49,522 nt of DNA from NCBI GenBank assembly GCA_025934105.1, contig JAICYS010000010.1, positions 1-49,522 on the forward strand, read 5' to 3'. Below the pieces are notes generated by a model. The model was not told the DNA's origin. It made no database searches and was given only the letters and a program-made list of their open reading frames with translations. This document shows, piece by piece, positions 39,199 to 45,947 of the stretch (position 1 is its first letter; every line of letters begins with the position of its first letter). The position numbers and the translations under genes are program-made. This DNA is from Myxococcota bacterium. GTDB taxonomy: Bacteria > Myxococcota_A > Polyangia > Fen-1088.

Positions 39199-39873
39199 AT
39201 GTACAGGCAAGATGTACCCATGTTCAACGACGACGACACGGACGACCGATTCTTCTGCCCCGACTGCCATGAATACGCGGTCGTCGGCGCGGACCACTGC
39301 CCGGACTGCCACGCTGGCCGCTGCGCCATCTGCGGCGAGTTGATCGCCAAGGATGCCCCCGCGGTGGCCGGCAGCTCGAATGACGTGTTCTGCGAGGCCT
39401 GCGACAGGCTGGTGGCCGAGGAGTCGGTCGGAGAAATCGCGGAGCGGCTCGCGACCCCCGAGCACGTCGAGGAGGACGCGAGCGCCAAGACGCTCGTCGA
39501 ACCCTACGAATCGACGGCGGCGGTCTCGGCCGGCTGGCTGGCCCGACTCGCCCAGGCCGCCGCTGTCGTCTCGCTGCTGCTGGCCGCGGTCGCCGCCCAG
39601 GGCTGCGCTGCTCACGCGCCCGCCCCCGAGGTCGAGAGCGTCGGCCAGCTCACGGCCGGTCCGAGCGTACGTAGCGCTCCAGTCGCCCACGACGAGCCTC
39701 CGCAGCTCGGGGAAATCGTCGACACCGGGAGCGACGACGCGGGGAGCGTGGTCGAGACGACGACACGGGTCGAGGCTCGCGCCCGTGACGAACAGGCGTA
39801 TCTACTGGCGCGCTGCAAAGAGGCGGCCCGCCCCACCCCTGATACGGCCAGCGCCGGGGTAGGTGCGAAGTGA
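39199..39873 (+). CDS. Membrane protein with N-terminal Zn-ribbons (224 aa)
   Basis: ATG 39199 (ATG 39220 also in frame). Residues 18-75 contain five CxxC-type pairs (FFCPDCHEYA, HCPDCHAGRCAICGE, FCEACD), a double Zn-ribbon. Residues 118-136 are a membrane segment (AQAAAVVSLLLAAVAAQGC). The remainder is acidic and Pro/Ser/Thr rich. A cytosolic Zn module tethered to the membrane is unusual in phages. Function unknown. Confidence 0.6.
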   Translation: MYRQDVPMFNDDDTDDRFFCPDCHEYAVVGADHCPDCHAGRCAICGELIAKDAPAVAGSSNDVFCEACDRLVAEESVGEIAERLATPEHVEEDASAKTLVEPYESTAAVSAGWLARLAQAAAVVSLLLAAVAAQGCAAHAPAPEVESVGQLTAGPSVRSAPVAHDEPPQLGEIVDTGSDDAGSVVETTTRVEARARDEQAYLLARCKEAARPTPDTASAGVGAK

Positions 39874-40037
39874 GGCTCACCGCGCGCGACAAGGACTTCA
39901 TTCTCCGGTGCGCACTGGCGGCACACTTCACGTCCCCGGCGACGCCGGCCAAGCGCCCGCTCGTGTGCAAGACCGAAGAGCGCCGGCTCGCCGCCGCCGC
40001 CCGCAAGAGCCACCCCGTTCAACGAAAGGACCCGTGA
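39870..40037 (+). CDS. Small basic protein (55 aa)
   Basis: GTG 39870 overlaps the previous stop (GTGA). The product is MRLTARDKDFILRCALAAHF, then a basic, Ala/Lys/Arg-rich second half. No motif recognised. The stop lies 3 nt before the likely start of the next gene. Confidence 0.5.
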   Translation: MRLTARDKDFILRCALAAHFTSPATPAKRPLVCKTEERRLAAAARKSHPVQRKDP

Positions 40038-40039
40038 CC

Positions 40040-40828
40040 ATGACAACGACGCTTCCGCCGCTCCCCGACTACGTAACGCCCGAATACCTCGAAAAGCTCC
40101 GCCTGCGCGGTGGCAGCGGATCGGGCGAGGAGGGCGACTGCTGCGCAATCCAAGAACGCCGCCGCTGGGATGGCCTGGACTCGCTCAGCTACACCATCCC
40201 CGAGACCGACAGTCTGGTCGTCGGCAACCTGCTGATCAGCCTCAACGACACGTCGCCGGTCTGGCGGGCCAAGCTCGGCCCCTACCTGCTCAAGCTCCGC
40301 GGATCGGGACGCGACGAGCGCGTCGAGATCCGCCGCGCCCTGCGCCTCTGCGACTTCTCGCTACGCGAGGTGCTGCCCGAGGCGATCGACGCCGCGGTGA
40401 AGCTCTGCGACGGGGACAGCGAAAAGACCCGAGAGTTGGCCAAGCTGGCGCAGGAGCTGCGCGACGCGAAGTCGGTGCTCGCGGCCTACGACCTGGAGAT
40501 CCAGGAGGGCACTGAAGGAGCCGATCTGGCCGCTCTGGCCGCTCTGGCCGCTCTGGCCGCTCGGGCCGCTCGGGCCGCTCTGGCCGCTCGGGCCGATCTG
40601 GCCGATCTGGCCGCTCTGGCCGCTCGGGCCGATCTGGCCGATCTGGCCGATCTGGCCGATCTGGCCGATCTGGCCGATCTGGCCGCTCGGGCCGCTCGGG
40701 CCGCTCGGGCCGATCTGGCCGATCTGGCCGCTCGGGCCGCTCGGGCCGCTCGGGCCGCCGAAGAGGAGCGCATGTGGCCCCGGATCGCGGGGCTGTTGGA
40801 CGAGTTGCTGGGGACGTCGGCCGCCTAG
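40040..40828 (+). CDS. Protein with three-residue tandem repeats (262 aa)
   Basis: ATG 40040 with AAAGGA 9 nt upstream (GTG 40034 possible). Residues 1-160 are a helical domain (SLSYTIPETDSLVVGNLLIS, VEIRRALRLCDFSLREVLPE, KTRELAKLAQELRDAKSVLA). Residues 162-239 are 26 tandem copies of a tripeptide, either D-L-A, A-L-A or A-R-A. The C terminus is EEERMWPRIAGLLDELLG. The domain order (helical part, then Ala-rich degenerate repeats) recalls phage proteins annotated as putative immunity proteins, but the repeat unit differs. Function unknown. Confidence 0.6.
   Translation: MTTTLPPLPDYVTPEYLEKLRLRGGSGSGEEGDCCAIQERRRWDGLDSLSYTIPETDSLVVGNLLISLNDTSPVWRAKLGPYLLKLRGSGRDERVEIRRALRLCDFSLREVLPEAIDAAVKLCDGDSEKTRELAKLAQELRDAKSVLAAYDLEIQEGTEGADLAALAALAALAARAARAALAARADLADLAALAARADLADLADLADLADLADLAARAARAARADLADLAARAARAARAAEEERMWPRIAGLLDELLGTSAA
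40523..40756 (+). repeat. 26 x 9-bp tandem repeat inside a coding sequence
   Basis: Units are GATCTGGCC, GCTCTGGCC and GCTCGGGCC in mixed order, 234 bp in all, always in frame. Asp occurs only with Leu and Arg only with Ala, so there are three unit types rather than four. The uniformity at the DNA level indicates recent expansion by slippage or recombination, and copy number may vary among relatives. Confidence 0.9.
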
Positions 40829-40835
40829 ATGTGAG

Positions 40836-40866
40836 CGAGGGGGTCGGCATAAGGCCTACCCCCTCG
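40836..40866 (+). terminator. Hairpin after the tandem-repeat gene
   Basis: CGAGGGGGT (40836-40844) and ACCCCCTCG (40858-40866) pair perfectly over 9 bp around a 13-nt loop, 8 nt after the stop. No T-run follows. It is probably a transcription terminator or mRNA 3' stabiliser. Confidence 0.65.
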
Positions 40867-40895
40867 GCTCGCGCAGCTCTGCGGAGGAAAACGAA

Positions 40896-41051
40896 ATGCA
40901 GATCGAACTGAAGGATTACGGCACCCGCGATGCGTGGCTCGCGTTGTCGTTGGCCCGCGCGTCCTCCCATTCGCCGCGCTCGGGGCCACACCCGCGAAAT
41001 TCCAACTCGGCGGAAGAGCTCGCGGCGGCGGCTAAGGGGCCGACGCCATGA
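40896..41051 (+). CDS. Hypothetical small protein (51 aa)
   Basis: ATG 40896 has GCGGAGGAAAA upstream, one of the best ribosome sites here, and its stop overlaps the next start (ATGA). The product begins MQIELKDYGTRDAWLALSLA and then enters Ser/Arg-rich sequence. The second half corresponds to the antisense of a segment that codes on the minus strand at 38.7 kb, so the gene may be a recombinational chimera. Confidence 0.5.
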   Translation: MQIELKDYGTRDAWLALSLARASSHSPRSGPHPRNSNSAEELAAAAKGPTP

Positions 41052-41311
41052 CCATCGCCGACGCCCGCGCCATGGTCGCCCAACTCTTCTGGTACGCGCC
41101 CCGCTCTCGCCAACTCGCCATCGCTCGCCACATGGTCGCGGCCGACACGAACGCCCTGCACGCCGCGTGGTTCTTGTTCGGGCGTGCCCGCGGCCTCCCC
41201 TGTCGCTGCACCCCGTGTGAGACGGAGCCTGCGGCAGGGTCGGAGGTGGTCATGCGGGTGCTGGTGCAGGGGAGAGCGCCCGACGACGAGGCCGTCCAAT
41301 GTCGTTCGTGA
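41048..41311 (+). CDS. Hypothetical protein (87 aa)
   Basis: ATG overlaps the previous stop. Residues 1-50 are helical (IADARAMVAQLFWYAPRSRQ, then HMVAADTNALHAAWFLF), and CRCTPCETE gives a small Cys cluster. Unknown family. It overlaps the next gene by 13 nt. Confidence 0.5.
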   Translation: MTIADARAMVAQLFWYAPRSRQLAIARHMVAADTNALHAAWFLFGRARGLPCRCTPCETEPAAGSEVVMRVLVQGRAPDDEAVQCRS

Positions 41312-41424
41312 TGCGCCTGATTCTCGCGGTCGTCGACCTCGTCAAGGGGTGGCGGCACCGGTCGCGGCCAGAGCCTCTCGAGCAGGACGAGGCAGACGCG
41401 GTTGACCAGGCGAACGGGATTTGA
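41299..41424 (+). CDS. Small protein with hydrophobic N terminus (41 aa)
   Basis: ATG 41299. MSFVMRLILAVVDLVKGWRH followed by an acidic tail; the N-terminal helix could be membrane-associated. GAGG lies 6-10 nt upstream. Unknown function. Confidence 0.4.
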   Translation: MSFVMRLILAVVDLVKGWRHRSRPEPLEQDEADAVDQANGI

Positions 41425-41460
41425 CCGCGCATGACAACGGGTTGGCATTAGACTCTCGGC

Positions 41461-41736
41461 ATGTCGAAACGACCTCCTCGCACCGGACGCAACAAGGGCC
41501 GCGGCATGGTCCTGCAGACCGCATTTCGCGCGCTGATCGTCCTGCGTCGCGGGCGCTGGACGATGGCCGAGCTGGCCGACGAATTGGGAATTCATTGGAG
41601 GACCGCCTACCGCGTGGTGCGGGACCTTAGGGCCGCTGGCGTCGTCGTCGAGCGATCAATCGAGCGCGAGGGGCAGATCCAGATAGTCCACTACCAGGCG
41701 TCCGCGGCGGCGCTGCGCAGACTGCTCAGACTGTGA
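41461..41736 (+). CDS. Winged helix-turn-helix transcriptional regulator (91 aa)
   Basis: ATG 41461. The basic N-terminal arm (KRPPRTGRNKGRG) is followed by LIVLRRGRWTMAELADELGI and HWRTAYRVVRDLRAAG, a complete HTH with recognition helix, and a wing (VVVERSIEREGQIQIVHY). No clear ribosome site lies upstream, so a leaderless message is possible. Together with the RHH gene that follows it forms a small regulatory cluster. Confidence 0.7.
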   Translation: MSKRPPRTGRNKGRGMVLQTAFRALIVLRRGRWTMAELADELGIHWRTAYRVVRDLRAAGVVVERSIEREGQIQIVHYQASAAALRRLLRL

Positions 41737-41771
41737 CCACCGGCGCAACTGCCGTGATACTATCCAGCCAC

Positions 41772-41963
41772 ATGGCCAAGCCCAAGCCGACCGGAATCAC
41801 GCAGACCCAGGCCCGCATCCCCACGACAATCTGGGAGCGCCTGACCGCGACCGCGAAGCGCGAGCGGCGGTCCATCAACGCCCAGCTCGTGAGGGACCTC
41901 GAGAGCGTCTATGGCCCGGCTGACGCGACCAGTCAGAAAAGGGCGAGGGGTGATAATAAATAG
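41772..41963 (+). CDS. Arc-like ribbon-helix-helix repressor (63 aa)
   Basis: ATG 41772 is preferred; GTG 41733, overlapping the previous stop as GTGA, would add 13 residues. KPTGITQTQARIPTTIWERL and KRERRSINAQLVRDLESVYG form the strand and two helices of the Arc/MetJ fold. The stop lies within the dyad operator at 41961, so autoregulation or control of the downstream gene is likely. Confidence 0.7.
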   Translation: MAKPKPTGITQTQARIPTTIWERLTATAKRERRSINAQLVRDLESVYGPADATSQKRARGDNK

Positions 41964-41992
41964 TTGCACGCCGCAACTACGGCAGGTATAGT
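41961..41992 (+). promoter_or_regulatory. Promoter with 7-bp dyad operator
   Basis: TTGCAC (41964-41969), 17-nt spacer, TATAGT (41987-41992). TAGTTGC (41961-41967) and GCAACTA (41973-41979) are a perfect inverted repeat with 5-nt centre covering the -35. The expected transcript start is near 41999, with the ribosome site and ATG 42023 shortly after. The Arc-like gene immediately upstream is the candidate repressor. Confidence 0.75.
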
Positions 41993-42022
41993 CTACTCAT
42001 GCTCAACAACACGGAGACGACG

Positions 42023-42289
42023 ATGGCAAAGAAGATCGAGTTCACGACAGCCGACCTGGAACGCGCCGCGAATCACGTCGATGCGACGGAGCTCAGTGAC
42101 GGGCGCTGGGCGCATTACGCCGCCGAGACGAGTCGCTACTACGTGACCACCGCTGCTGAGCTGGCCGAGCTGTGCGGCTACCTGGACGACGAGGACCCGC
42201 AGATCAGCCGCGACGCCTACTCTCACTGGTGCGCAGGTACCAGCGCCGAGGAGATGCCGGAGGGGTGGACGCCGGACGACGAGATTTGA
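42023..42289 (+). CDS. Hypothetical acidic protein (88 aa)
   Basis: ATG 42023 with GGAG 6 nt upstream; ATG 41999 would be leaderless. FTTADLERAANHVDATELSD, then YYVTTAAELAELCGYLDD and a tail of acidic residues with W-T-P-D-D. It is the first gene behind a regulated promoter, so probably early and regulated. Acidic small early proteins often inhibit host factors; that is speculation here. Confidence 0.6.
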   Translation: MAKKIEFTTADLERAANHVDATELSDGRWAHYAAETSRYYVTTAAELAELCGYLDDEDPQISRDAYSHWCAGTSAEEMPEGWTPDDEI

Positions 42290-42420
42290 GAGGTAAGCCC
42301 GGCCGCCCGCGCACCACCGGGACGCAGCCGCTGACCTGCGACGACGCCCGCGCTCTTCGCCGGCGCCTGACCCGCGCGATCAAGGCGGCCGAGGAGGCGG
42401 TGAGCCGACACCACGACTGA
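42286..42420 (+). CDS. Small basic protein with AT-hook-like start (44 aa)
   Basis: TTG 42286 overlaps the previous stop (TTGA). The product MRGKPGRPRTTGTQPLTCDD then a helix ARALRRRLTRAIKAAEEAVS. The GRPR core resembles an AT-hook. Translation depends on coupling. Unknown function. Confidence 0.45.
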   Translation: MRGKPGRPRTTGTQPLTCDDARALRRRLTRAIKAAEEAVSRHHD

Positions 42421-42431
42421 CCCGAAATAGC

Positions 42432-42467
42432 GACGCCCGCCGCCGACGGCAATCGGTGACGGGCGTC
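42432..42467 (+). terminator. Hairpin between early genes
   Basis: GACGCCCG (42432-42439) and CGGGCGTC (42460-42467) pair perfectly. A second small stem, CCCTG/CAGGG, lies at 42477-42481 and 42489-42493. No T-run. The 138-nt gap to the next gene contains no other feature, so partial termination or processing is likely. Confidence 0.5.
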
Positions 42468-42558
42468 TAACCGAGGCCCTGCCCATGTCAGGGACGACGG
42501 CTGCGCCGGATAGTGCGCGGCGCGGGGCCTCTCCGTCAACCGACCAAGGAGAGACCAC

Positions 42559-42975
42559 ATGCCCACGTCAGACGAAATCCGCCGACCGTCGCCGCACCCG
42601 CTCACCGTCATCGCTGAATCGATTCGCTGGGCGCGAGCCGCCGGCCACCGCATCCGCTTCGGCGCCTTCGGCGTCCACTGCGTCAGCTCTCACGCCGCGG
42701 ACCGCTGGGAGCCTGACCCGCGGGACAGCGGTATCGACCCCCTGGGCGCCGCCATTTTGCACCGCCAGCCGATGGCGACCGACCCCTACGAGGCGGCGGC
42801 GGAAGCGCTGGCCGCCCCCATCGCCTGGGTGCGCGGATTCCAAGAGCACCTCGACGGCGAGGCCGTTTCGTCGACGTGGGGCGAGCCGATTCACCGCACG
42901 CTATACGCCGCCGGGAGAGAAGCCGCAGCGCGATTCCTCCTGGTCTACCACCGTCGCATGCGGGTGGTCCATTGA
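42559..42975 (+). CDS. Hypothetical protein (138 aa)
   Basis: ATG with AAGGAGAG upstream. TVIAESIRWARAAGHRIRFG, a middle with DPYEAAAEALAAPIAWVRGF, and a C-terminal helix REAAARFLLVYHRRMRVVH. Soluble, unknown family. The stop overlaps the TTG start of the HNH gene (TTGA). Confidence 0.55.
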   Translation: MPTSDEIRRPSPHPLTVIAESIRWARAAGHRIRFGAFGVHCVSSHAADRWEPDPRDSGIDPLGAAILHRQPMATDPYEAAAEALAAPIAWVRGFQEHLDGEAVSSTWGEPIHRTLYAAGREAAARFLLVYHRRMRVVH

Positions 42976-43439
42976 AGCGCGTCGCTCTTACGGGAGGGGG
43001 TCACGCGATGGTTGACGACGAGGACTATCAGGCGCTGTCCGGTGTTCGCTGGTCGGTCTCGCGAGTCGGAGCAACGACCTATGCTCACCGCTATGCCGGC
43101 AATCGCAAGATCTACATGCACCGAGAGATCCTCGGAGCAGCGCCCGGACAACTCGTCGATCACGTCAATCTCAACGGCTTGGACAACCGGCGCCTCAATC
43201 TGCGACTCTGCACCAAGGGCCAGAACACGGCCAATACGAAGCGCGCACCCGGCAGAAGCGGATATCGCGGCGTGGTCTCTCGTGACGGTCATTACCACGC
43301 GATGGTTTGGGTAAACGGAAGACGGATCCGTGTCGGCATCTTCGAGACGGCAGAAGAAGCAGCCCGGGCCCGCGATCGAGCCGCCCAACAATATCTTGGG
43401 CAATTCGCTCGCCTGAACTTCGCGCAAGGGGAACTGTAA
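42972..43439 (+). CDS. HNH homing-type endonuclease with AP2 DNA-binding domain
   Basis: TTG 42972 gives the family N terminus (KRVALTGGGHAMVDDEDYQA); 155 aa. HNH core: MHRE (H50), VDHVNLNGLDNRRLNLRLC (D63, H64, N72, N79). C-terminal AP2 domain: SGYRGVVSRDGHYHAMVWVN, then ETAEEAARARDRAAQQYLG and FARLN. This is the usual two-domain layout of phage free-standing homing endonucleases, which cut intronless or endonuclease-free relatives and spread by repair. No intron is evident nearby, so it sits as a free-standing gene. Confidence 0.9.
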   Translation: MKRVALTGGGHAMVDDEDYQALSGVRWSVSRVGATTYAHRYAGNRKIYMHREILGAAPGQLVDHVNLNGLDNRRLNLRLCTKGQNTANTKRAPGRSGYRGVVSRDGHYHAMVWVNGRRIRVGIFETAEEAARARDRAAQQYLGQFARLNFAQGEL

Positions 43440-43654
43440 TGGCCGCCCGCTCCGCTCCATTCGCGCAGCTCGACACGTCAGAACTCCTCCGCGTCGCTGC
43501 CAGTCTGCTCGAGGGATGCAACCTCACCATCGACCACCAGGCAGCCGCCGAGCTGCGGGTCCGCGCGCGCTGGATCGAGGTCGCACGCCACGACGAGGGC
43601 GTCTCCGAGGAAAGGCGCCTGGGCGTGGCCGCCATTCAGGACGCCGGACGCTGA
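43439..43654 (+). CDS. Hypothetical protein (71 aa)
   Basis: ATG overlaps the previous TAA. FAQLDTSELLRVAASLLEGC and QAAAELRVRARWIEVARHDE form two helices; the rest is short. Soluble, unknown. Follows the HNH gene and precedes a 106-nt intergenic gap. Confidence 0.5.
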   Translation: MAARSAPFAQLDTSELLRVAASLLEGCNLTIDHQAAAELRVRARWIEVARHDEGVSEERRLGVAAIQDAGR

Positions 43655-43760
43655 ACTCGCAAGAGTGTTGACAGATAACAGGCGGAAATCGCTTTGCGCA
43701 ACGCGCGCTTGTGCGTTTGTCGAGACACGAACAATCGGAATCGATATTCGGAGAGCAACC
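43655..43760. promoter_or_regulatory. Putative control region before the recombination module
   Basis: 106 nt without a gene. It contains TTGACA (43668-43673) but no matching -10 at 16-18 nt, the 8-bp palindrome TTGCGCAA, and a second weak candidate TTGTCG with TCGATA at 18 nt. The gap precedes the HTH / FEN-RecT / SSB block, and the HTH protein may act here. Confidence 0.4.
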
Positions 43761-43964
43761 ATGCAAGCACAAAAACCAGGCAAGGGCGTCGAGCCGCCCG
43801 CAGACGTCGTGAGGGCCGTTCGCAGGCTCACCGAGGAGACCGGCGACAAGGCCGCGGCAGAGAGACTCGGGATCAACGTCGGCACCGTGCGGGCGCTCCG
43901 CGGCGGCCTCACGGTGCAGGCGGGGACGATCGCGCTGGTGCGGGAAAGGCTGGGGACGCCGTGA
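43761..43964 (+). CDS. Small HTH protein (67 aa)
   Basis: ATG 43761 with GGAGAGC upstream. ADVVRAVRRLTEETGDKAAA followed by ERLGINVGTVRALRGG reads as an HTH, with a final helix AGTIALVRERLG. Its stop overlaps the nuclease start (GTGA), so it is cotranscribed and probably regulates the recombination genes. Related in style to the 59-aa HTH at 10101. Confidence 0.65.
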   Translation: MQAQKPGKGVEPPADVVRAVRRLTEETGDKAAAERLGINVGTVRALRGGLTVQAGTIALVRERLGTP

Positions 43965-45484
43965 CTGCCGCGGCCGCCGAGGCGCCAAGCGACGAATCAA
44001 AGCGCGTCGTCCTGCTGATCGATTTGTCGGCCCTGTTTTGGGGCGCATGGCACTCGTCGGGAGCGGACGAGATCAGCGCCGCGCGACGCCGAACGCTGGA
44101 AATGATCCAGCGTTGCATCGGTGATAGCGGACAGGACAAGCTGATTGCGATCTGCTGTGACAAGGGTCGTTCCTTCAGGAAAGACATCAACGAGCAATAC
44201 AAGGCCAACCGCCCGGAGAAGGATCTGCAGGTTCTCTCGGAACTGGATCGGATTCAGGCTGAGCTGCGAAGCCAGGGCTATCCGGTCTGGGAGGCAGCCG
44301 GATTCGAAGCCGACGATGTCATTGCCACGGCGACCAAGATCGCGACAGAGCGCGGCCACGCCGTAATCGTCGCAAGCGGCGACAAAGACCTACTGCAGTT
44401 GCTTGCGCTTCCTGGCGTGAACGCGCTACGGACACACAACTTCACCGAATGCGATCGGCAGGGAGTGAAGGATAAGTTCGGCGTCTGGCCTGAGCAACTC
44501 GGTGACTGGCTGGCCCTTGTCGGAGACGCGTCCGACAACGTTCGCGGCGTCCCGTCCGTCGGACCGAAGACCGCAGCCACGCTGCTGGAGGTGCACGGGT
44601 CGATAGCCGGCATCACCGAGCGTTTGCATCGCGACCCGAATAGCGTCGCCACTCCGTCTGTCGTCCGGGCATTGCAGCAGAACCTCGAAGCGCTCGCCGA
44701 GAGCCGCGCCCTCGTTGACCTCAGGTACGACGTGCCCATCGAATTCGACACCATATACGCGCCTCGCGTGAAGGCGCGAAAAGAATCAAAGGAGAGAAAA
44801 ACCGCCATGGACAATCCAGATTCACGGTTCGCTGCGCCGACGGCGAACGGAACCCACAAGCCGGACGAACAGGCGGCGACGACCGCACAGCAAGTGGCGA
44901 TGACCGTGCTCCCGCCGCGGCAGATCCAGCAGGTGAACTTCGAAACCGCTCTCGAACCCGTCGATCTCGAGCAAGCCTTCCGGCTAGCAAATGCGCTGTG
45001 GGAATCGCGCCTATACAGCCGGTACCCGTCGGAAGAGGCGATCGCAGCGGTCATCATCCGCGGTCGCGAGCTCGGCATTGGAGCGCTGACAGCGCTCGAT
45101 CTGTTCCACGTCATCGAAGGCAAGCCGGCGCCGATCGCTCACTTTCTGATCTCGCTGGCCGAGCGCGATCCGAACTGCGAATACTTCGGCTACGTCGGCG
45201 GGGATATGACCTACGCCGAATACGAAACGAAGCACCGCAAGCGGGACAAGCCGACAACATTCCGATACACGGTCGAAGAGGCGATCCTGGCGGGCTACTG
45301 CCGCATGGAGATTCCCGAGCGTGACTGGAACGCTAAGGACGGCAAGGATCACCGTGGCCAATGGGACAAGAACCGCCGGCAGATGCTCCGCAAGACCGCC
45401 GGCGTCCAGCTTGCGCGGCTCGTGTACCCGACATCAATCCTCGGATTGTACGCCGCGGAAGAACTTGGCGGCGGGGACGTCTGA
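43961..45484 (+). CDS. 5'-3' exonuclease (FEN-type) fused to RecT-like ssDNA-annealing domain
   Basis: GTG 43961 overlaps the HTH stop; 507 aa. Residues 1-275 are a FEN/PolA-type 5' nuclease: LLIDLSALFW (D21), ICCDKGRSFRKDINEQYKAN (D67, R73, K81, R84), GFEADD (E116, D118, D119), ASGDKDLLQL (D141, D143), VGDASDNVRGVPSVGPKTA (D189, D192, H3TH). From M283 the protein follows phage RecT-like annealing proteins: LANALWESRLYSRYPSEEA, RGRELGIGALTALDLFHVIE, KPAPIA, then LRKTAGVQLARLVYP. No stop separates the domains. An exonuclease plus annealing protein is the core of phage recombination systems; here one chain may do both. Confidence 0.8.
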   Translation: MTAAAAEAPSDESKRVVLLIDLSALFWGAWHSSGADEISAARRRTLEMIQRCIGDSGQDKLIAICCDKGRSFRKDINEQYKANRPEKDLQVLSELDRIQAELRSQGYPVWEAAGFEADDVIATATKIATERGHAVIVASGDKDLLQLLALPGVNALRTHNFTECDRQGVKDKFGVWPEQLGDWLALVGDASDNVRGVPSVGPKTAATLLEVHGSIAGITERLHRDPNSVATPSVVRALQQNLEALAESRALVDLRYDVPIEFDTIYAPRVKARKESKERKTAMDNPDSRFAAPTANGTHKPDEQAATTAQQVAMTVLPPRQIQQVNFETALEPVDLEQAFRLANALWESRLYSRYPSEEAIAAVIIRGRELGIGALTALDLFHVIEGKPAPIAHFLISLAERDPNCEYFGYVGGDMTYAEYETKHRKRDKPTTFRYTVEEAILAGYCRMEIPERDWNAKDGKDHRGQWDKNRRQMLRKTAGVQLARLVYPTSILGLYAAEELGGGDV

Positions 45485-45486
45485 GC

Positions 45487-45945
45487 ATGGGCTTCCCGAA
45501 CGGGGCAGGCTTCCGTGTCGCCGGCAACGTCACCCGGCGGTTCGTTTCGCAGAGCGGGAAGTTCGCCGCGCTCACCATCGACGTGAACCGACACCCGCGA
45601 TCCGTGAAGGTCGAGATGCGCTGCTTCGACCTCGGCATCATCGGCGAGATCGAGAAGCTGTCCAGCGGCCAATCAGTCGAGGCGTCGGGCCAGGTTGACG
45701 TCGAGGTGCTCAAGGCGAAGTCCGGCGAAGAGATATCGATCGACGGCTACAAGAAATGGGTCCCCGTCCTCACGATCAAGGCGCTCAAGACCGAGGCAGA
45801 CGTGGCCGGGCCGCCGCGTGCCGCCGAACCCGCACCGCCATCGGAGCATGGACGACGGGAAGAACCCACGCGCCGAGAGTCCGCCGGGTACGGCTCGCGC
45901 CGATCGGCATTCTCGTCCGGCAGCGGTTCGGGGAGGAGGTTCTGA
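45487..45945 (+). CDS. ssb: Single-stranded DNA-binding protein (OB-fold)
   Basis: ATG 45487, 2 nt after the recombinase stop; 152 aa. Strands FRVAGNVTRRFVSQSGKFAA, VKVEMRCFDLGIIGEIEKL and QSVEASGQVDVEVLKAK are OB-fold SSB-like. The tail is Ser/Gly/Arg rich and ends GSGSGRRF. It lacks the acidic DDIPF tip that recruits host repair proteins. It should coat ssDNA made by the nuclease and hand it to the annealing domain. Confidence 0.75.
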   Translation: MGFPNGAGFRVAGNVTRRFVSQSGKFAALTIDVNRHPRSVKVEMRCFDLGIIGEIEKLSSGQSVEASGQVDVEVLKAKSGEEISIDGYKKWVPVLTIKALKTEADVAGPPRAAEPAPPSEHGRREEPTRRESAGYGSRRSAFSSGSGSGRRF

Positions 45946-45947
45946 CC

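Noticed and set aside
39590-39620. Lipobox-like A-A-Q-G-C in the 224-aa Zn-ribbon protein
   Set aside because: Lies about 120 residues from the start and the -1 to -3 positions fit poorly, so it is a membrane span, not a lipoprotein signal.
40523-40756. CRISPR-like repeat array
   Set aside because: Units are contiguous 9-bp coding repeats without spacers, in frame inside a gene.
43668-43696. Promoter from TTGACA at 43668
   Set aside because: No acceptable -10 hexamer at 16-18 nt; kept only as part of a general control region.
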